Shown piece after piece: positions 12,954 to 25,544 of a stretch of DNA of 64,000 bases. Source of the stretch: Drosophila pseudoobscura (lineage: Eukaryota; Arthropoda; Insecta; Diptera; Drosophilidae). The notes under the pieces were generated by a model that was not told the origin of the DNA, searched no databases, and saw nothing but the letters and a program-made list of their open reading frames with translations. The stretch spans positions 22,320,001 through 22,384,000 of the forward strand of contig NC_046679.1 of NCBI RefSeq assembly GCF_009870125.1, given 5' to 3'. The translations under genes and the position numbers were made by a program. Within the stretch, counting starts at the first letter, position 1. Every line of letters starts with the position of its first letter.

Positions 12954-13490
12954 GGTGTATCTTGAACGTTTCAGACTAATATAATAATTATTACAAAAAG
13001 ACTTGCATTCAAATATTAAAAAATAAACGGGCTTTCGTTCAAAGACGAATAAATAATTGCGTGCATTTTGTTTCCTTAAGAAACTCCAGACCAGACTACA
13101 GACACAGGATACGGATACGGGCTAGAGTTCAATCGCCAAGTCTTTTATTTCTTGTTTTGCTTATGATTTCCGCTTTATACATAATTAGAAAAATGTACTA
13201 CATTATAATTATTTGTATTAAATAAACTAATTAAATGTAAAGGTTCAGTGTTTTGCATTTTGTTGTGTGTGTTTCTGCTTTCAGTTTTAAGAGTTTTATC
13301 GGAACAAGGGGATAGGGATCTTTATTCTACTATTTACACGCTATTCAAGAGTGGAAAACAAGTTTTGTGTAAAATCGTAAGGATCTGCTTGAGGGCGGGG
13401 GCCGGCGATGCAAGGACATCACAAAGAAACGAATCACTCTTAACAAATGACACAAATGGCTGGCTGCTAAGTGGCGCTGGCGCTGGCTGA
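12954..13490. other. Convergent 3' UTR interval of bocks and P58IPK
   Basis: This 537-bp gap separates two genes reading towards each other. AATAAA on the plus strand (about 13022) would serve bocks. TTTATT at 13321-13326 reads AATAAA on the minus strand and would serve P58IPK, 165 bp past its stop codon. No other gene is seen. Confidence 0.6.
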
Positions 13491-15109
13491 CTAATTGAAG
13501 TGGAACTTGAACTGGAAGGGCGATCCGTGCTGGAAGTGGGCAAACGGATGCTGGCCACCACCACGCTGGTTCGCCTCAGGGTCCAGGGGATCCTCGCCTT
13601 CGTCAAACTGGCGCCGCTTCTCGGGATCTGTAAGTACCTCCTTGGCCGCTGCGATATCAATGAACTTCTTTTCGGCCACCTTCTTCTCCTCGTCCCTGAA
13701 GTTGTCCGGATGCCATTTCTGGGCCGCCTTGCGGTACGCCTTGACAATCTCTTGCTTGTTGGCCGTGCGCTTTACGCCCAGTATCTTGTAGTAGTCCCTG
13801 CGCTCGGCCTGCTTCTGCAGCTTCTTGGCCTTCTGTATACCTTCCTTGGCCCGCTGGCTGTTCTCGTCCAGCTCGAGGGCTGCCTGGAACGAGTGTATGG
13901 CATCATCATACATTTCGGTGCCGATCAGAGCCTCGGCACGATCACAGTACACTTGGGCGTCCTTCATGATATCCAGCGCTTCCTTGCACTGTGTCAGCGC
14001 CTTGCCAAACTCCTCGTCGCCAGTGTAGCAATTGCAGAGAATCTTGTGCGCCTCGTATCGTATCATGGTCTCCTCGGGCTCGTGCTTGAGCACCGCCTCG
14101 CCAGCGGCTATGCAGTCGGAGAACTGTTTCTCCTCCTTGGCCTGCTCGGCATTCGTCAGCTGCTTCTCCACCTTTCGCAGCTTCTTGTAGAAGGGGAAAC
14201 ACAGCTTGTGCTCTGGATCGAATTTCAGGCACTCGCGTATCTCCTTCAAGGCATTGGGGGCATGTCCAATCGTGTACAGCAGCTTGGCAATGTTGTAGTG
14301 CCCCTCCGTGCTGTCCTGGGTCAGGCGGTTCACCTGCCTGAGGTCGGAAATGGCTGCGATAGCATCGTTTACCTTAATGTAGAGATCGGAGCGTGTCTGC
14401 CGGAACGGCACCGACCAAGGCGACAGCTCCAGAAGCTGTGTGATCAAATTAATGGCATTGTGATAGTCGCCATGGGCAACATGATGCTGCACATTATGCC
14501 ACTGCTCGTTGGCCGGCTCCAGTCGCGAGTACTGTTCAATGACCAGAGCATTGTTGGGCTCCTCCCGGAGCACCACACTAAAGTCTGTCAGCGCCTGCTC
14601 GTATTCGCCGCTCTTCATGTGCACTAGACCGCGTTGGGCACGTGCCGCCGTGAAGTCGGGCTTCAACTCGAGGACGCGACTAAAGTCCTGAATGGCAAAG
14701 CGTGTCTTGCCCAGGGCCAGATAGACTGTGCCCCGCTTGAACAGCGTCAGATAATTGTTGGCATCGCCCTCTGCAAAGATTCCCCAAAATGAATAACATT
14801 CGACACAAAAGAAATCGTAAGCGATTCACCCACCGACAGCCGCATGGTAGTGCGTCAGTGCATCCGACAGCTGTCCGCGGGCCAAGAACTCTTTGCCCAA
14901 CTCCAGATGGTTGTCGATATCGGCCTGGTTGGGCACTGCCTCGGCGCCTGCATAAAACAATGACGTGGATCACACCCGTTGTTGACAAAACAAACACACA
15001 AATGATACGCACCTTCCAGGAAGAGCTCCAAGAGCAGCAGCACCACACAGGCGGCAAGCCTCTTCTCACCACTGCCTAGCATAAGTAGATCGCTTAAAGG
15101 CAAGGCCAT
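13491..15109 (-). CDS. P58IPK: P58IPK / DNAJC3, ER-lumenal TPR and J-domain co-chaperone
   Basis: Three coding exons (15109-15013, 14947-14834, 14770-13491) join in frame to give 496 residues, close to the family length. A hydrophobic leader at about residues 15-32 is the expected ER signal. The body consists of TPR units, for example the YEQALTDF, YHNAINLI and YDDAIHSF helices. A C-terminal J domain begins near residue 394 (DYYKILGV) with the essential HPD motif at about 424-426, followed by a short Gly/Phe tail. The family binds unfolded clients through the TPRs and stimulates the ATPase of BiP through the J domain. It was first described as an inhibitor of PKR and PERK kinases. Introns are 65-66 bp. 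The 5' end faces a 1.7-kb spacer before Spartin. Confidence 0.95.
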
Positions 15110-16784
15110 AGCTACGTGTACCTTGTCTCTCTCTCAGGTGGGTGCGGATGATGTGGGCGTGATTTGAAGTTGCTGTCCGAAACGACACGCACGTCAGATG
15201 TGTCTAGCGTGGCAGATGTTGTGGCTAATCTATACCGTTGCACCTGCCCTCCCCTTTCCGACGATTGCCGCGTTGTTGTTGTGCGGCCTTTATAGATTTT
15301 GTGTCCGTTTTTGGTATAATTTTGGAACCGCACGACGCTTTTTTCGTGCTCTTTGCTCGCTGGAAACACAGGCCGCTGTGTATATTCTGTTATTTAATCG
15401 TTATGCAAATCGCTTTTTGCCTCCATTGGTCATCGTCGCCGCATTATTTTCTGACTAGCCACCGATTTTCTGATGAACTTTTCGCCTATTATTTTTGCCT
15501 ATATTAAAACCTAAACACTGACGTGTAGTCAGCGGTAGTATGAAGTTAACCCATTTAACCCAGCATTAAAAACCCTATATTTAAACTTTTGTTAAGCTAC
15601 GAAAACTAATACTGTTTCTAAATTATATTCTTCCTTTTATTTTTTCCTTAAAAAAATTCAAATTATATTAAAATATATTGCACTTATCTTCAAGTTACTT
15701 GATTTTCTTAAAGTGTATTTCCATACCGACTGGTAGACAATGGGTTAATCGTTCTAGTTTATTCTTGACCGGAAATTATAGTTTTTCTCAGTTTAGTTAC
15801 TGGCTAGCACGAACAGGAATTCTTCTATATTTCTTTCAGGAAAGAAACCCCAAATGTATTCTTTTTGTTGGCAAATCCATAAGGCTTGCTCCGCCATCCT
15901 GGCTTGCTTTTTGCTGGTCTCGCGGAACTATCCTGGCCACGTAGTGCGTGTCCCTCTCCCTTTTAGGGAGAGAGAATAGATCATTAATTATCTTATTTAC
16001 TCCGTCCGTATCTATTTTTATATATTCTTCCTTATATGTAACTTATTTATATTTACTATATTAATTATTCCTATTTATTTATATCGAACTGATTCGATTA
16101 AGGGGTTATGAATAGGCGGGCATAAGCTAGTAATGATACCATGAAAAAGTATGAAGTTAACGTACAAATAATAAGGAAGACAAAACAAAAGGAAGGAAAA
16201 GGTTCGTAACAGTTTAAACAATCAAAAATTTGCACTTAAGCTGTTTTCTTACACGGCAACTACACCAATGCTACATGACAACTACATATCAATGTAATTA
16301 TGAATTACTTATCAAAGAACAAAAAGAAAGCCCAAGAAATATTGTTTTTCGGGCTTTACCGAGATTTCAAAGTCAAAATATTGGAGAAAAAATACCACCA
16401 AAAATGATAGATTTTGATTTTGATGTTTAAAGCCCTATGTCTTAATTTTTCCAGATGGTAAGCTGAAACTACACATGCAAATGCAAAGTTCATGAATAAT
16501 TCATTAAAAGTTCTTAAAGGCCCAGATCTATCAGACAAAATCGGTTTGATTCGAAGCGTAAAGCAAATCTTGGATAATTTACTATTAAAAATTTTACAAA
16601 TTACAATTGGTAAGCTTCGGTTTTTGGTTTCTCTTTGTTTAGCATAATATATGTATGTTCATGAAACAAATGTTCTAGGTTTGATTTATAAAATATGCAA
16701 TAAATTGGATATCATATCTATAAATATATGTAATTTTAACGAGAATTATATATTCATATGGGAAATATCTTTGGTTACTCCTCA
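15110..16784. other. Spacer between P58IPK and Spartin
   Basis: It contains the upstream region of P58IPK and the 3' end of Spartin. At 15731-15755 a 25-mer beginning TGGTAGACAATGGGTTAATC matches 22 of 25 bases of the reverse complement of a site at about 11466-11490. At 16443-16600 there is a coding-like relic (see findings). The rest is A/T-rich and shows nothing else I can name. Confidence 0.5.
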
Positions 16785-18600
16785 TCACTCCTTCAGTGCT
16801 CTGAGATCTGGATAGAGGGCTCCGGCGTTAATATAATGAGATTCCGGTTTACGCAAATCGCGTTTATAATCGCTAACAACGGCCTCGCCGGTTCGCTTGG
16901 CGAGTTTCTTGGCTATGCCCTTGGGGGATATATAATTCACGTTCTGGCTGATGACAAAAGCATTGCCCACCGTATCGAAGGTTCCGCAGGCCAAATTCCC
17001 AGCCGATGGTCCATATCTGTAAGGGAAAATTATATGTGAAAATGGTTCTAGTGAGCCTAAACGCTTGATCTCACTTGTGCTCTATAATCTTGACCGAGTT
17101 CTCGCTCAGGCTGTTGCCCAGGATCTTGGCCGATGTTTCAAGTCCATCGAAGACAGTGCTGAAGCCCTCGACAGCTCCCGCTGCTATTGTTAGGGCCCCG
17201 TCCATGGTGCTGTTCGCTTCGGTGGTGTCGTAGCCAAAACCCTTCTGCAGCAGCTTCGAGCCCTGCTCCTGGATGTGCGGCGCCAGGTAGCGACCAACGG
17301 CCATCGAGGCGGTGCCCACCTTTCCGGCTAACCAACCAGTCATTCCAACCGCCGCGTGGGTTACCTTCTGAGCCACCTCCACTGCGGCAGAAAGTCAATG
17401 AAATCCTGGAGAAATTACTTCAGCTGAAGACTCACCTGACGACTGTACGGAGGACGGCACCTGAGTGGGGGCCTCCGTCGAGGCTGGCGACATCTTGGAG
17501 ATGAGGTACGGCGTAGTTCGCATCATCAGACCGCCTGTCTTCTCCGCTCCCTTGACCAGATTGCGAGCTATGAAATCGGCCGCGCACACAATGTGCTTGG
17601 ACACCTGCTCCGAGCTGGTGCTCGGACCGGAGCCAGCACGTTGGGTGCTCGGCGATTTCAGCTGCTCTACAGTGCCCGCCAGCACAGCTTCGAGGAGGTC
17701 AAGGAAAAACTGCTGCAGATCCTGCATCTGCTCCTCCTCCGACTCCCCGGCCGTTGAGCTCAGCGGACGCTGTGGCTTCACTAGCATGATGCCGAAGGCG
17801 TTGCCCGGCTCCTGGCACTCCATATCGGGGAAAATGAAGGCTCCGTATTCCGTGCGATAACAATTGGTGATCAAGGGCACCAGCGGGTACAGCCAGATCA
17901 TACCAGTAGCCGTGGGAGTCTCTTGCTCCGTCATAGAGCACTGGATAAAGGTGGTTCCGCTGAGATATTTCCACTTGCCGGCCACGGTGCACATCACCAG
18001 GGACATGGTGGTGTTTCCTGTAATGGTGGTTACCACACCGCTGGATTCGATGCGATAGAGCTTGATCTGAGCCTGGAAGAGCTCGTCCAGCTGAGCATTA
18101 GCCTCGTGGTTGGCCAAGAGCTCTCGCAAACCGACAGCCATCTCCCTGTAAGTTCTGGGAGTGCCGCTGGCATTGGCTATGTCGTAAAAGGTCGATGGAT
18201 TTTCGGCCAGCAAGGGTCGCTGACGGCTGGTACTCTGTCCATCTGCTTCGGTGCGCTCCCTCTCCTTTGCCTCCTCTGCACTGTCATCGATGGGGAGGCT
18301 CTTGGCTTTCAACACCTTAACGCGATAGCTAACCTCCGTCTTGGCGCTCTTTAACTTCTGTATCAGGGAGCAAGCGTCATTCCATTGCGTCTGCACAGCA
18401 TCAATCTCATCGGGCAGGCCCACCGGTATGGCAAAGGTTTCTTCAATCATTTCCAGTGCTCGCTCATACGCACCAATAGTTTGCTGCGTGTCCTCCTGCT
18501 CCTCGCGGTCTAGGGCCAGCTCTACTTGCGTCATAGCGTCCTTGTAGGCCGCTTGGATTTGACCATACGCCTCGAGGAACTCGGTTTCCGTGGATGCCAT
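16785..18600 (-). CDS. Spartin: Spartin (SPG20 orthologue)
   Basis: Three exons (18600-17436, 17381-17075, 17016-16785) total 1704 nt, encoding 567 residues. The first 85 or so residues form an MIT (microtubule interacting and trafficking) helical hairpin, recognisable in YGQIQAAYKDAM and YERALEMIEETFAIPVG. After a variable linker comes the senescence/spartin domain (about residue 350 to the end) with its Gly/Ala-rich helices such as THAAVGMTGWLAGKVG. Mammalian spartin acts in endosomal trafficking and lipid-droplet turnover and is mutated in Troyer syndrome. In flies it acts presynaptically at the neuromuscular junction, dampening BMP signalling through endocytosis. Introns are 54 and 58 bp. 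No motif is broken. Confidence 0.92.
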
Positions 18601-20082
18601 TACGAAATTTAGTAGCTGATGAAATAAAAATAAAAAAGTACTTCAATTTTGCATAATTTTAATTCATAGAAAATCAAACTTGTTGGTAGATATCCATCTT
18701 TGCTGTTCAGCTACGAAAAACCAACTGAAAAATGTACACTTTTCGCGCAGTTTCCGATTCATTGCTGACAAAATGCGTCAGACATCTTCGGTGTTTCTTC
18801 TAGCGTTTGTGCGCTCTTTTTCTTCTCCGATGTATGAGATTTATATTGTATGTCGAGGCACATTCGTTTTCTGCTCCGACTCGATGACATCTCCGCCACG
18901 ATATAGAGGCATCCTCTAGTTCCTCCACGATTCGTAGGTTATATTTCTACGGCCCTTCTTCGATTTAGGATCATCTTCGGGGTGGCCTCGCCTGCGGTTC
19001 GTGAGTTTTTCAAGGGGCAGCTGTTGCCTCTCCTCAAAATTGAATTTTGGCCAACTAAATTTCTTTCGCTTTGCTGCATTCACAATCGGATTTATCACGC
19101 CCACTTGTTGCACTCACCCTCTTTTCTTGTCTTCAAGCTTAACTGACTCTGCCAGAACTTTCCCTTTCATTGAGATTCAATCGGATTCGGATGTACTTTG
19201 ATCAGTAAATCATCGATCTAGAAATAATGTGGCGACACGTCGTGGTCTCTAAGATTTCGTCATGGATTTTACATATTTCGCAATTTTTTAACACTCACCA
19301 GCCATTTTCCGGGCTTTGGCCTTACCTGTATAATAGAAAGCTTCTTGTTGCCGTTTTTTACGTGAGAATCAAACTTAAATTAATAATTATCATTGCTAAA
19401 TTCGTTCAAAAAGTGTTCGAGTTGGTTGTGGAATGTTTGCTTTTTGCGTTTCTGTTTTGCTTAGTCTGTTTTTTCTTGTGCTTCTTATCCAGCTGTTTCT
19501 TAGGGAGGCTTAGCTACGTTCAGTCAGTAACAATAAAATACGTACATATCTAGAGATGCGTAATTTTGAGCTTTTTAAAGACTATATATCCTTTTATTAA
19601 ATTTTCAATATCCAATCAAATTTGCAAACTACTTTTAGAATGACTCGATCTTTTTTAATACATTCTGCTTGTTTTAGCTATGTATATTGCATCTCTTTAG
19701 TGTTTTATCGCTGCATAAGCAAGCAAAATTTCTGCCAATTGGTGTTCATCGTGTATGGATAGAACCACTAACCATACAGTATATGGTTAGTGATAGAACA
19801 ATACATTTTTATGCACTAGTGTAGTTAAAATATAGTGTAAAAAAACATCGGCAACATAATTAGAGGTAAGAAACAACTGACGAAATATTACAATTACAAA
19901 AACACAGATATTACCAAACCCTTGAATTTAAATCGTATATCACTACGAAAGGATCATTCGCATAATGCTGGAGGTTCGAGATCAAGTTGATCCTGCCACC
20001 AGTTGGCCGTACCGAACTTTTGAAATTTCTTTTTCGATTTATGTTTGTGGTCTCCGAGAGCACAATCGGGATGCATTTGTGA
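18601..20082. other. Spacer upstream of Spartin
   Basis: It includes the Spartin 5' flank. The minus strand has a basic 65-codon frame at 19113-18916 that begins at GTG directly after a stop and has no credible splice partner. I do not call it a gene. Otherwise the stretch is A/T-rich with no recognised feature. Confidence 0.5.
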
Positions 20083-20479
20083 TGGGCAGCATACCCGCAA
20101 GCGTTACAAGCATTAAAAACCTTCAGACGGAAAATTGTACGTTGTATCCCATATTCTTAAAAGGTTTTTCCATATATAATCATTATGTTTTGTTCTTTTT
20201 AGGATTCTGACCATTTCTGGATTCTGGATGCCGCGGGCTCTGTCTGCCACATCTGCCATAGTGTGTGGACAAATTTTCTGTGATGAGTGAGTTCAGACGT
20301 GGTTCAAACGCGAGCAAACGTGCCCCATGTGCCGGGCCAATGTTAGAGAAGACTCCGCCTGGCAGGATGGCAGCACCACATTCTTCTACACCGCATTGTA
20401 CCAGGGCTCCCCTCCCCCAACGGCCCCGAGGCTGTGCGGATTGGTCGCGCTGGCCTCTGTGCCGGGTGTGACGATATGA
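20083..20479 (+). pseudogene. Broken copy of an RNFT-type transmembrane RING-finger gene
   Basis: A 66-bp intron-like gap (20137-20202, GTACGT...TTTTTAG) splits the fragment. Joined in frame, it reads KTFRRKIDSDHF, then LDAAGSVCHICHS, the start of a C3HC4 RING. Between this and CGQIFCDE the middle of the RING is missing and the frame changes. The next cysteine codon is a TGA (20288-20290). After that come VQTWFKREQTCPMCR and WQDGSTTFFY, the signature C-terminal end of RNFT1/RNFT2 proteins (ER membrane E3 ligases). The retained intron argues for a duplicated genomic piece rather than a retrocopy. The deletion, frame change and lost cysteine mean no working RING. The parent gene is not in this window. 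Confidence 0.68.
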
Positions 20480-21413
20480 GTCCATCGTCACTCATATCAT
20501 CCATCGGACGAAGCATAATCGCTTCTCCAGCCAGAGGCATTGAAGCAAATGTTGGAGACAGATGCGGCATGAACTTTACTAATAACTTTTTTTAAGTAGA
20601 ACAAAGAGCCAATCTGAGCAAAGAGTGTCGCTAGTAGTTCTATGCCATAGAGTGTGGGCCATCCGGTCTAGGATATCTGACTGATTAAACCGACGGCGCC
20701 CAGCGGAGACCCGACAGGGACCTAGTGGCCCCACAGCTCACCTCCATACGTTCTGCGGCAATGCCCAAAAGGCCACGGCATTGCGCACAGCCCAGGAGAT
20801 ATTCACTGCCATTAAGGATTAAGGAATACTCGGCCACCATTTTGTTTTACTTGATATTTATTTCGACCTTTTTAATGATTTTTAAAATACATTTTTATCA
20901 TTTGAATGCATATTACATTTCGTTCGATTCGGACGACGCTCACATCCTGACTTTCGTGGGTGTGTTGTGTGTGTGAGAGAGTTTTGTATGTGGGGAAGAG
21001 AGGTGGTGGCCGTGGTTATTGGCCAAATATACAATATATGTATATCCTGTATATAACACGATAACTTGAATAACGAAAATAATCTATTGGAATTTGTATT
21101 TCTGATGATGGCAATGGGTTCCATCCATTCAACATGTCAAATTCTAAGAAGTCGCAGACTTTTTGTCTTCGTGAGAGAAGAGTTTTGATTGAAATCACAA
21201 TGTATATATAGAATCATTTTCTGTATAACTCTATGGATGGATGCACACAAAAATGTGTGTGGATCCTTGTTTTAACATAGTTTTTAATGCATTTGCCGAC
21301 ACACGACGATTCTGTCGGCAAGAGTAAAAAATAATAACGAGAGTAATGCTCCTTCTATCCTTTTTTATGGATCCAAAAGTGGGGGGATGGATTATATGGT
21401 GATGATCCCCTCT
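20480..21413. other. Spacer and Karyopherin beta 3 3' UTR
   Basis: At 20724-20826 a 34-codon plus-strand stretch (LHTFCGNAQKATALRTAQEI, ending in a stop) looks like the C-terminus of some protein, but I do not recognise it and it has no start. It may be a second relic next to the RING pseudogene. The remainder up to the Karyopherin beta 3 stop codon is probably its 3' UTR. Confidence 0.4.
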
Positions 21414-24400
21414 TTAGGCAGCCGCCTTGCTGGCCAGCTCCCGGTAGGCGTCCTGCAGAGCCTGCTGCTGCTCGGCGCTCAGGCTGCTGGCACAGGCCTG
21501 CATCACATCGGGATTCGACTCGACTTGCTTGACGATGGTGAGCATACGGGTACCAGTCGCACTGGTGGCCTCCAACACCTTGGTGCAGTACGCTTCGGCG
21601 ATGATCGAGACGATGCGCGGCAGATTGGAGTTGTTGGCGCCCAGAATTACTGGATGATTGGCCTCGATCAGATCGCACATGTAGCCATATATGTGGGTGG
21701 CCTCCTCGGGATCCTCGGAGATGGGCAGCCAGGAGAACCACACGCCAATCAGTTCATCCACATTCGAAAGCGCCGACTTGTTATACTTGAGGATTTTGGC
21801 AAAGGCCGATATGGCGTTCTCCGTGGCATTGATGTTCTCGATTTCGCGGGCCTTGGGATCATTGATGACCTGCACCAGTAATGGAATGATCTGAGCGCAT
21901 GTGACCGCAAATTGCTCGCCACCAAACTGGGCCAGAACACCGCAGCCATAAGCAGCAGCCTGGCGCACCTCCGGTGACTTGTCGCCCACATACTGCAGCA
22001 GGGCTGGCGTAAAGATCTGCTGGTACGGGGCACAGGCTGGGCCACAAAACTCTGCAACATTGAAAACGATATGTTCATTTTATTCTATAGGATCCAATAT
22101 TCCGCGCTCTCCACTCACCAATCAAATCATCAAAGACACACACACCCCATTGGCGATCGGTTGGTGGACGACTGGGATCCAGAAGCTTCACAAAGTGCGG
22201 AGCCACCTGCTCGAAGGCTGGCAGAAACAGGGCCTTGTTCGTCAGGAAGAGGGCGTGTGTGATGTCAATCACCTTGGACAGGATGTAGACATCGGTGTCG
22301 TCCTGCTCGGCCAGCTCCTCCTCGACGCCATCGTCGTAGTCCTCCTCGTTGCGGGCAGCTAGACGCTTGTCGGCGCGCTCAAAGTGCTCCAGGACATACT
22401 TGTTGATGATCTCGAGGACCTGCTTCATGGCCTCCTCGTTGAGGCAGTTCGGGCCCAAGGTCTCGATGCACTTGGCCAACGAATTGAGCAGCTCGGACTG
22501 CACCTCCGGCTCCGGTTCAGTGACGATGACTTTCAAGAGCTCGGGGCAAATGTAGAGCCACATGCCCTCCAAGTACTGGGGTCCCTTGATCTTGGCGCAG
22601 TCGAGCAGATACGGCAGCGACTCGGCGGCGGCGGTTCGAACTCCATCGTGGAAGTAGAACTTGAGCATGGGCAGCATTAGGCGGACCACCTCCTCGGCGT
22701 ACTCGGCGAATCCCTCCTTCAGCTCTCGGGCGTAGCAGACCAGCATCTCGCAGGCGGAGGCCTTGTCGTCCATGCCGGCAGTGCGAATGGCAAAGTTCTG
22801 CTGCTCCCCCAGATTGATGAACGACCAGTCGACATCGCCCTCAATGTCCTCGACCTCGTCGTTGTCCAGCATTGCCACCTCGGGCTTCATGGAGGCTGTG
22901 CGCATCACTGGGCCCATCACCAGGGGCAGATACTGCTCAAACTGCTTGCCCAGGATCTTGCACATGCGTGCCCAAGCCGTGATCAGGTAGGAGGTCTGCG
23001 GATCGTCGTCGGCCAGCTCTGCGCCTTCGGTGTGATTGACCAGCAGCATGTCCATGATCTCGCCGGCATCCCCAATGAACTTGTCCCGGCCCACGGCCAG
23101 TCCGATGAGGCTCACGCACTCGATGGTCTTGCCACGCAGCATGCGCAGATCCTCGGAATTGGCGTTCTGGATGATGAACTTGAGGCACGGCATCAGGCGA
23201 TCGTAGTAGGTCACGAACTCGGCCTCGCATGTGTCCGCCACAGAGGCGATGGTGGTCACGACCTGCTCCAGCACCAGCTTGTTGCCCTTCTCTACCAGCT
23301 CCTTGAACTTGGAGTTTAGAATGGCCTCCAGCTTGGCCATGATCCCGTCCAGATAGCGTGTCAAAATATTCTTGGGACAATCCTCGCTGAAATTGACCAA
23401 AGCGGCGCCGGCATGAGCCTGCACACGGGGATTCTGCACATCGTCCAGCAGCAGCATCAAGCCGGGAATCACCTAAACGAGGACAAGGCAAAGATCAGAT
23501 TCATTTCAAGATTTCGTTTATGTGCGATCTTATACCTGGCTGTGGAACTTCTTCTCAAAGATTGGGGCAAAGTCCGTGGACATCTGACCGATGGCATTGC
23601 AGGCGGAGTACCGCACGCGCGGATGGGGATCGCGCAGGAAGTTTAGCACGCCCGACATCACCTCATCCAGTATGGCCTCCATCTGCTTGTGGCAGCCCTC
23701 GCCGATGGACGAGATGGCCATGAGGGCGGCAAAGCGGTGCTTCCAATCGCTGTGGCTCAACATCGCCGGCAGGGAGCTCATCACCTGGGGCAGAATCATC
23801 TTGCCTCCCAGGCCGCAGGCGAGGCGGTCCAGCGAGGACTCGGCAATCACATTGTTGTCGCTGTGATCGTCATCGTCCACTACATCGGTGGTCGACCAGT
23901 CATCGTCGTCGTCCAGATCCGTCATCATCTGCAGCACCAGGGGGATCAGGGCAACGATGTACTTCTCCGCACGCTTGCGCACCATGGCAGGAGCATTCTC
24001 GGAGAGGGATACCATCACCTCCAGGACCAGATGACGCCAGGTGTCCTCGAAGTCCTTTGAGCTGAACACCTTCATGCAGATCTCGAAGATGAACTCCAGT
24101 TGGGGCCGCAGGAACTTGGGACAGCTCTCGGTCATGTCGATCAGCAGCTTAAGCAGACTCTGGTCGTCCTGGGCCTCGATAGTTTCGCCGGTGATGACAA
24201 GCATCCGGTGCAGCATGTCGCTGAAGTGCTTGTACACTACCACTTCCTTCTCCTTGTCGTGGAAGAGGATGAAGGCGCCAACAGCGCGCACAGCCTGGAT
24301 GCGCACCTCAGGATCCGAGCTGGGGTCCATGCTCTTGGCCAGCATCTGCTTGATCAGATCAATGTACTGCGTCTCCTGGTTGCCAAAGATCGATGGAACG

Positions 24401-25544
24401 CTCGTGAAGATCCGCAGCGCGGCCTCCTGCAGCTGGGGCGTCGGCGAGTTGGCGCATTGGAAGAGAAACTGCAGGATATCCGGCCACTGGTTGTTGCCAT
24501 CATCGTCGATCAGACTGCGCGCCACCTCGGCCACCACCTCGCAGATCTTCCTCCTCAGCTGGGGCGTCACCTCCTGCTGCACGGCCAGCAGAATCTGCTG
24601 CAGCAGCTGGTTCTGGGACTCTGGTGGAATCTACGGAGCGGTAGAAATTTCATTAGAAAACCACTCTTTCAGGAACTCCTTTTAGTTGCCTTTCCAACCT
24701 CTTTGTAGAAATCTGGGAAGTCGGTAGTGAAGAGACGACGCAGCAGAACGGCGGCCATCTGGCGGGCCTCCTCGGATTGCTGCCCATTGTGGATGTTGGC
24801 CAGAAGATGTGTCACCTTCAGATCCCGCTGTAGGGCGTTGTAGGCATCCTAAAATCGGAATATCAGAAAAAGCAAACCGAAACGTGAATAACGAACGAAA
24901 ACAGATTTGGTTTCCAGGTGGGTGGAGCCGTTGCCTCAAGGTCGGCGGGCGTTGCCATGTGCTCGACCGCCGAGCACGGCGCTTATCAACACGGAATATT
25001 AAACAGATTGCATTTTCCCATCCACCATCTATCCAATGCGTCATTCCACCGCACTTTTGCACCTGCTCTTTGTTTCCGTTTGCCCGAAAAATACATACTT
25101 ATATCATAAAAAATTTGAAATTGTTCAATTCTCAAATGGTATTTTGCTTTGTTCCTCCGATTCGTGTCTCTCTCGCTATCGCTCTTCATCCGAAAGAGAC
25201 GCAACACACATGCGAATGTGGCGTCAAAAGGGAGAGCAAAAACACGTTTTGTGTGCGGATGATTCAGGGCACAAATTTAATAGGAAAAAATATGCCTGCG
25301 AACAAAAGGGATATCGCAGACAAGAGGCAATGTCTGTGCCCAATTTTGTATACTCGATGGCACGCCAATATGCATATTGCGCATCACGAAATTGCTGCAA
25401 TTCAATTTTTCTTGTTGATCCCCCCTCCTTCACTGCCACCCTTCTCAAGCACGAGCCACTCACCTCGGCCTGCTGGCGCACATCATTATCCGTAGATAGC
25501 AGGGAAACCAAGAGCTGCTGGAACTGGGCCTGGTCTGCAGACAT
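21414..25544 (-). CDS. Karybeta3: Karyopherin beta 3 (importin-5 / RanBP5 family)
   Basis: Five exons (25544-25464, 24848-24699, 24630-23536, 23472-22119, 22051-21414) total 3318 nt and encode 1105 residues, the length I recall for the D. melanogaster protein. The protein is a solenoid of HEAT repeats throughout. A very acidic stretch (DLDDDDDW ... VVDDDDHSDNN) lies about a third of the way along, the position of the acidic loop seen in importin-5. It carries ribosomal proteins, histones and other cargo through the nuclear pore and releases them on binding RanGTP. All splice sites are GT-AG. The first intron is 615 bp and the others are 65-68 bp. The gene lies tail to head with rpk, as I recall for the D. 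melanogaster neighbours CG1059 and CG1058. Confidence 0.96.

Noticed and set aside
13500-14627. 375-codon frame antisense to P58IPK
   Set aside because: It is a leucine/valine-rich shadow created by codon bias in the real gene, with no family resemblance.
18916-19113. Basic 65-codon minus-strand frame
   Set aside because: It starts at GTG right after a stop. The only donor/acceptor pair that could join it to an upstream ATG leaves a 44-bp intron and a frame that stops.
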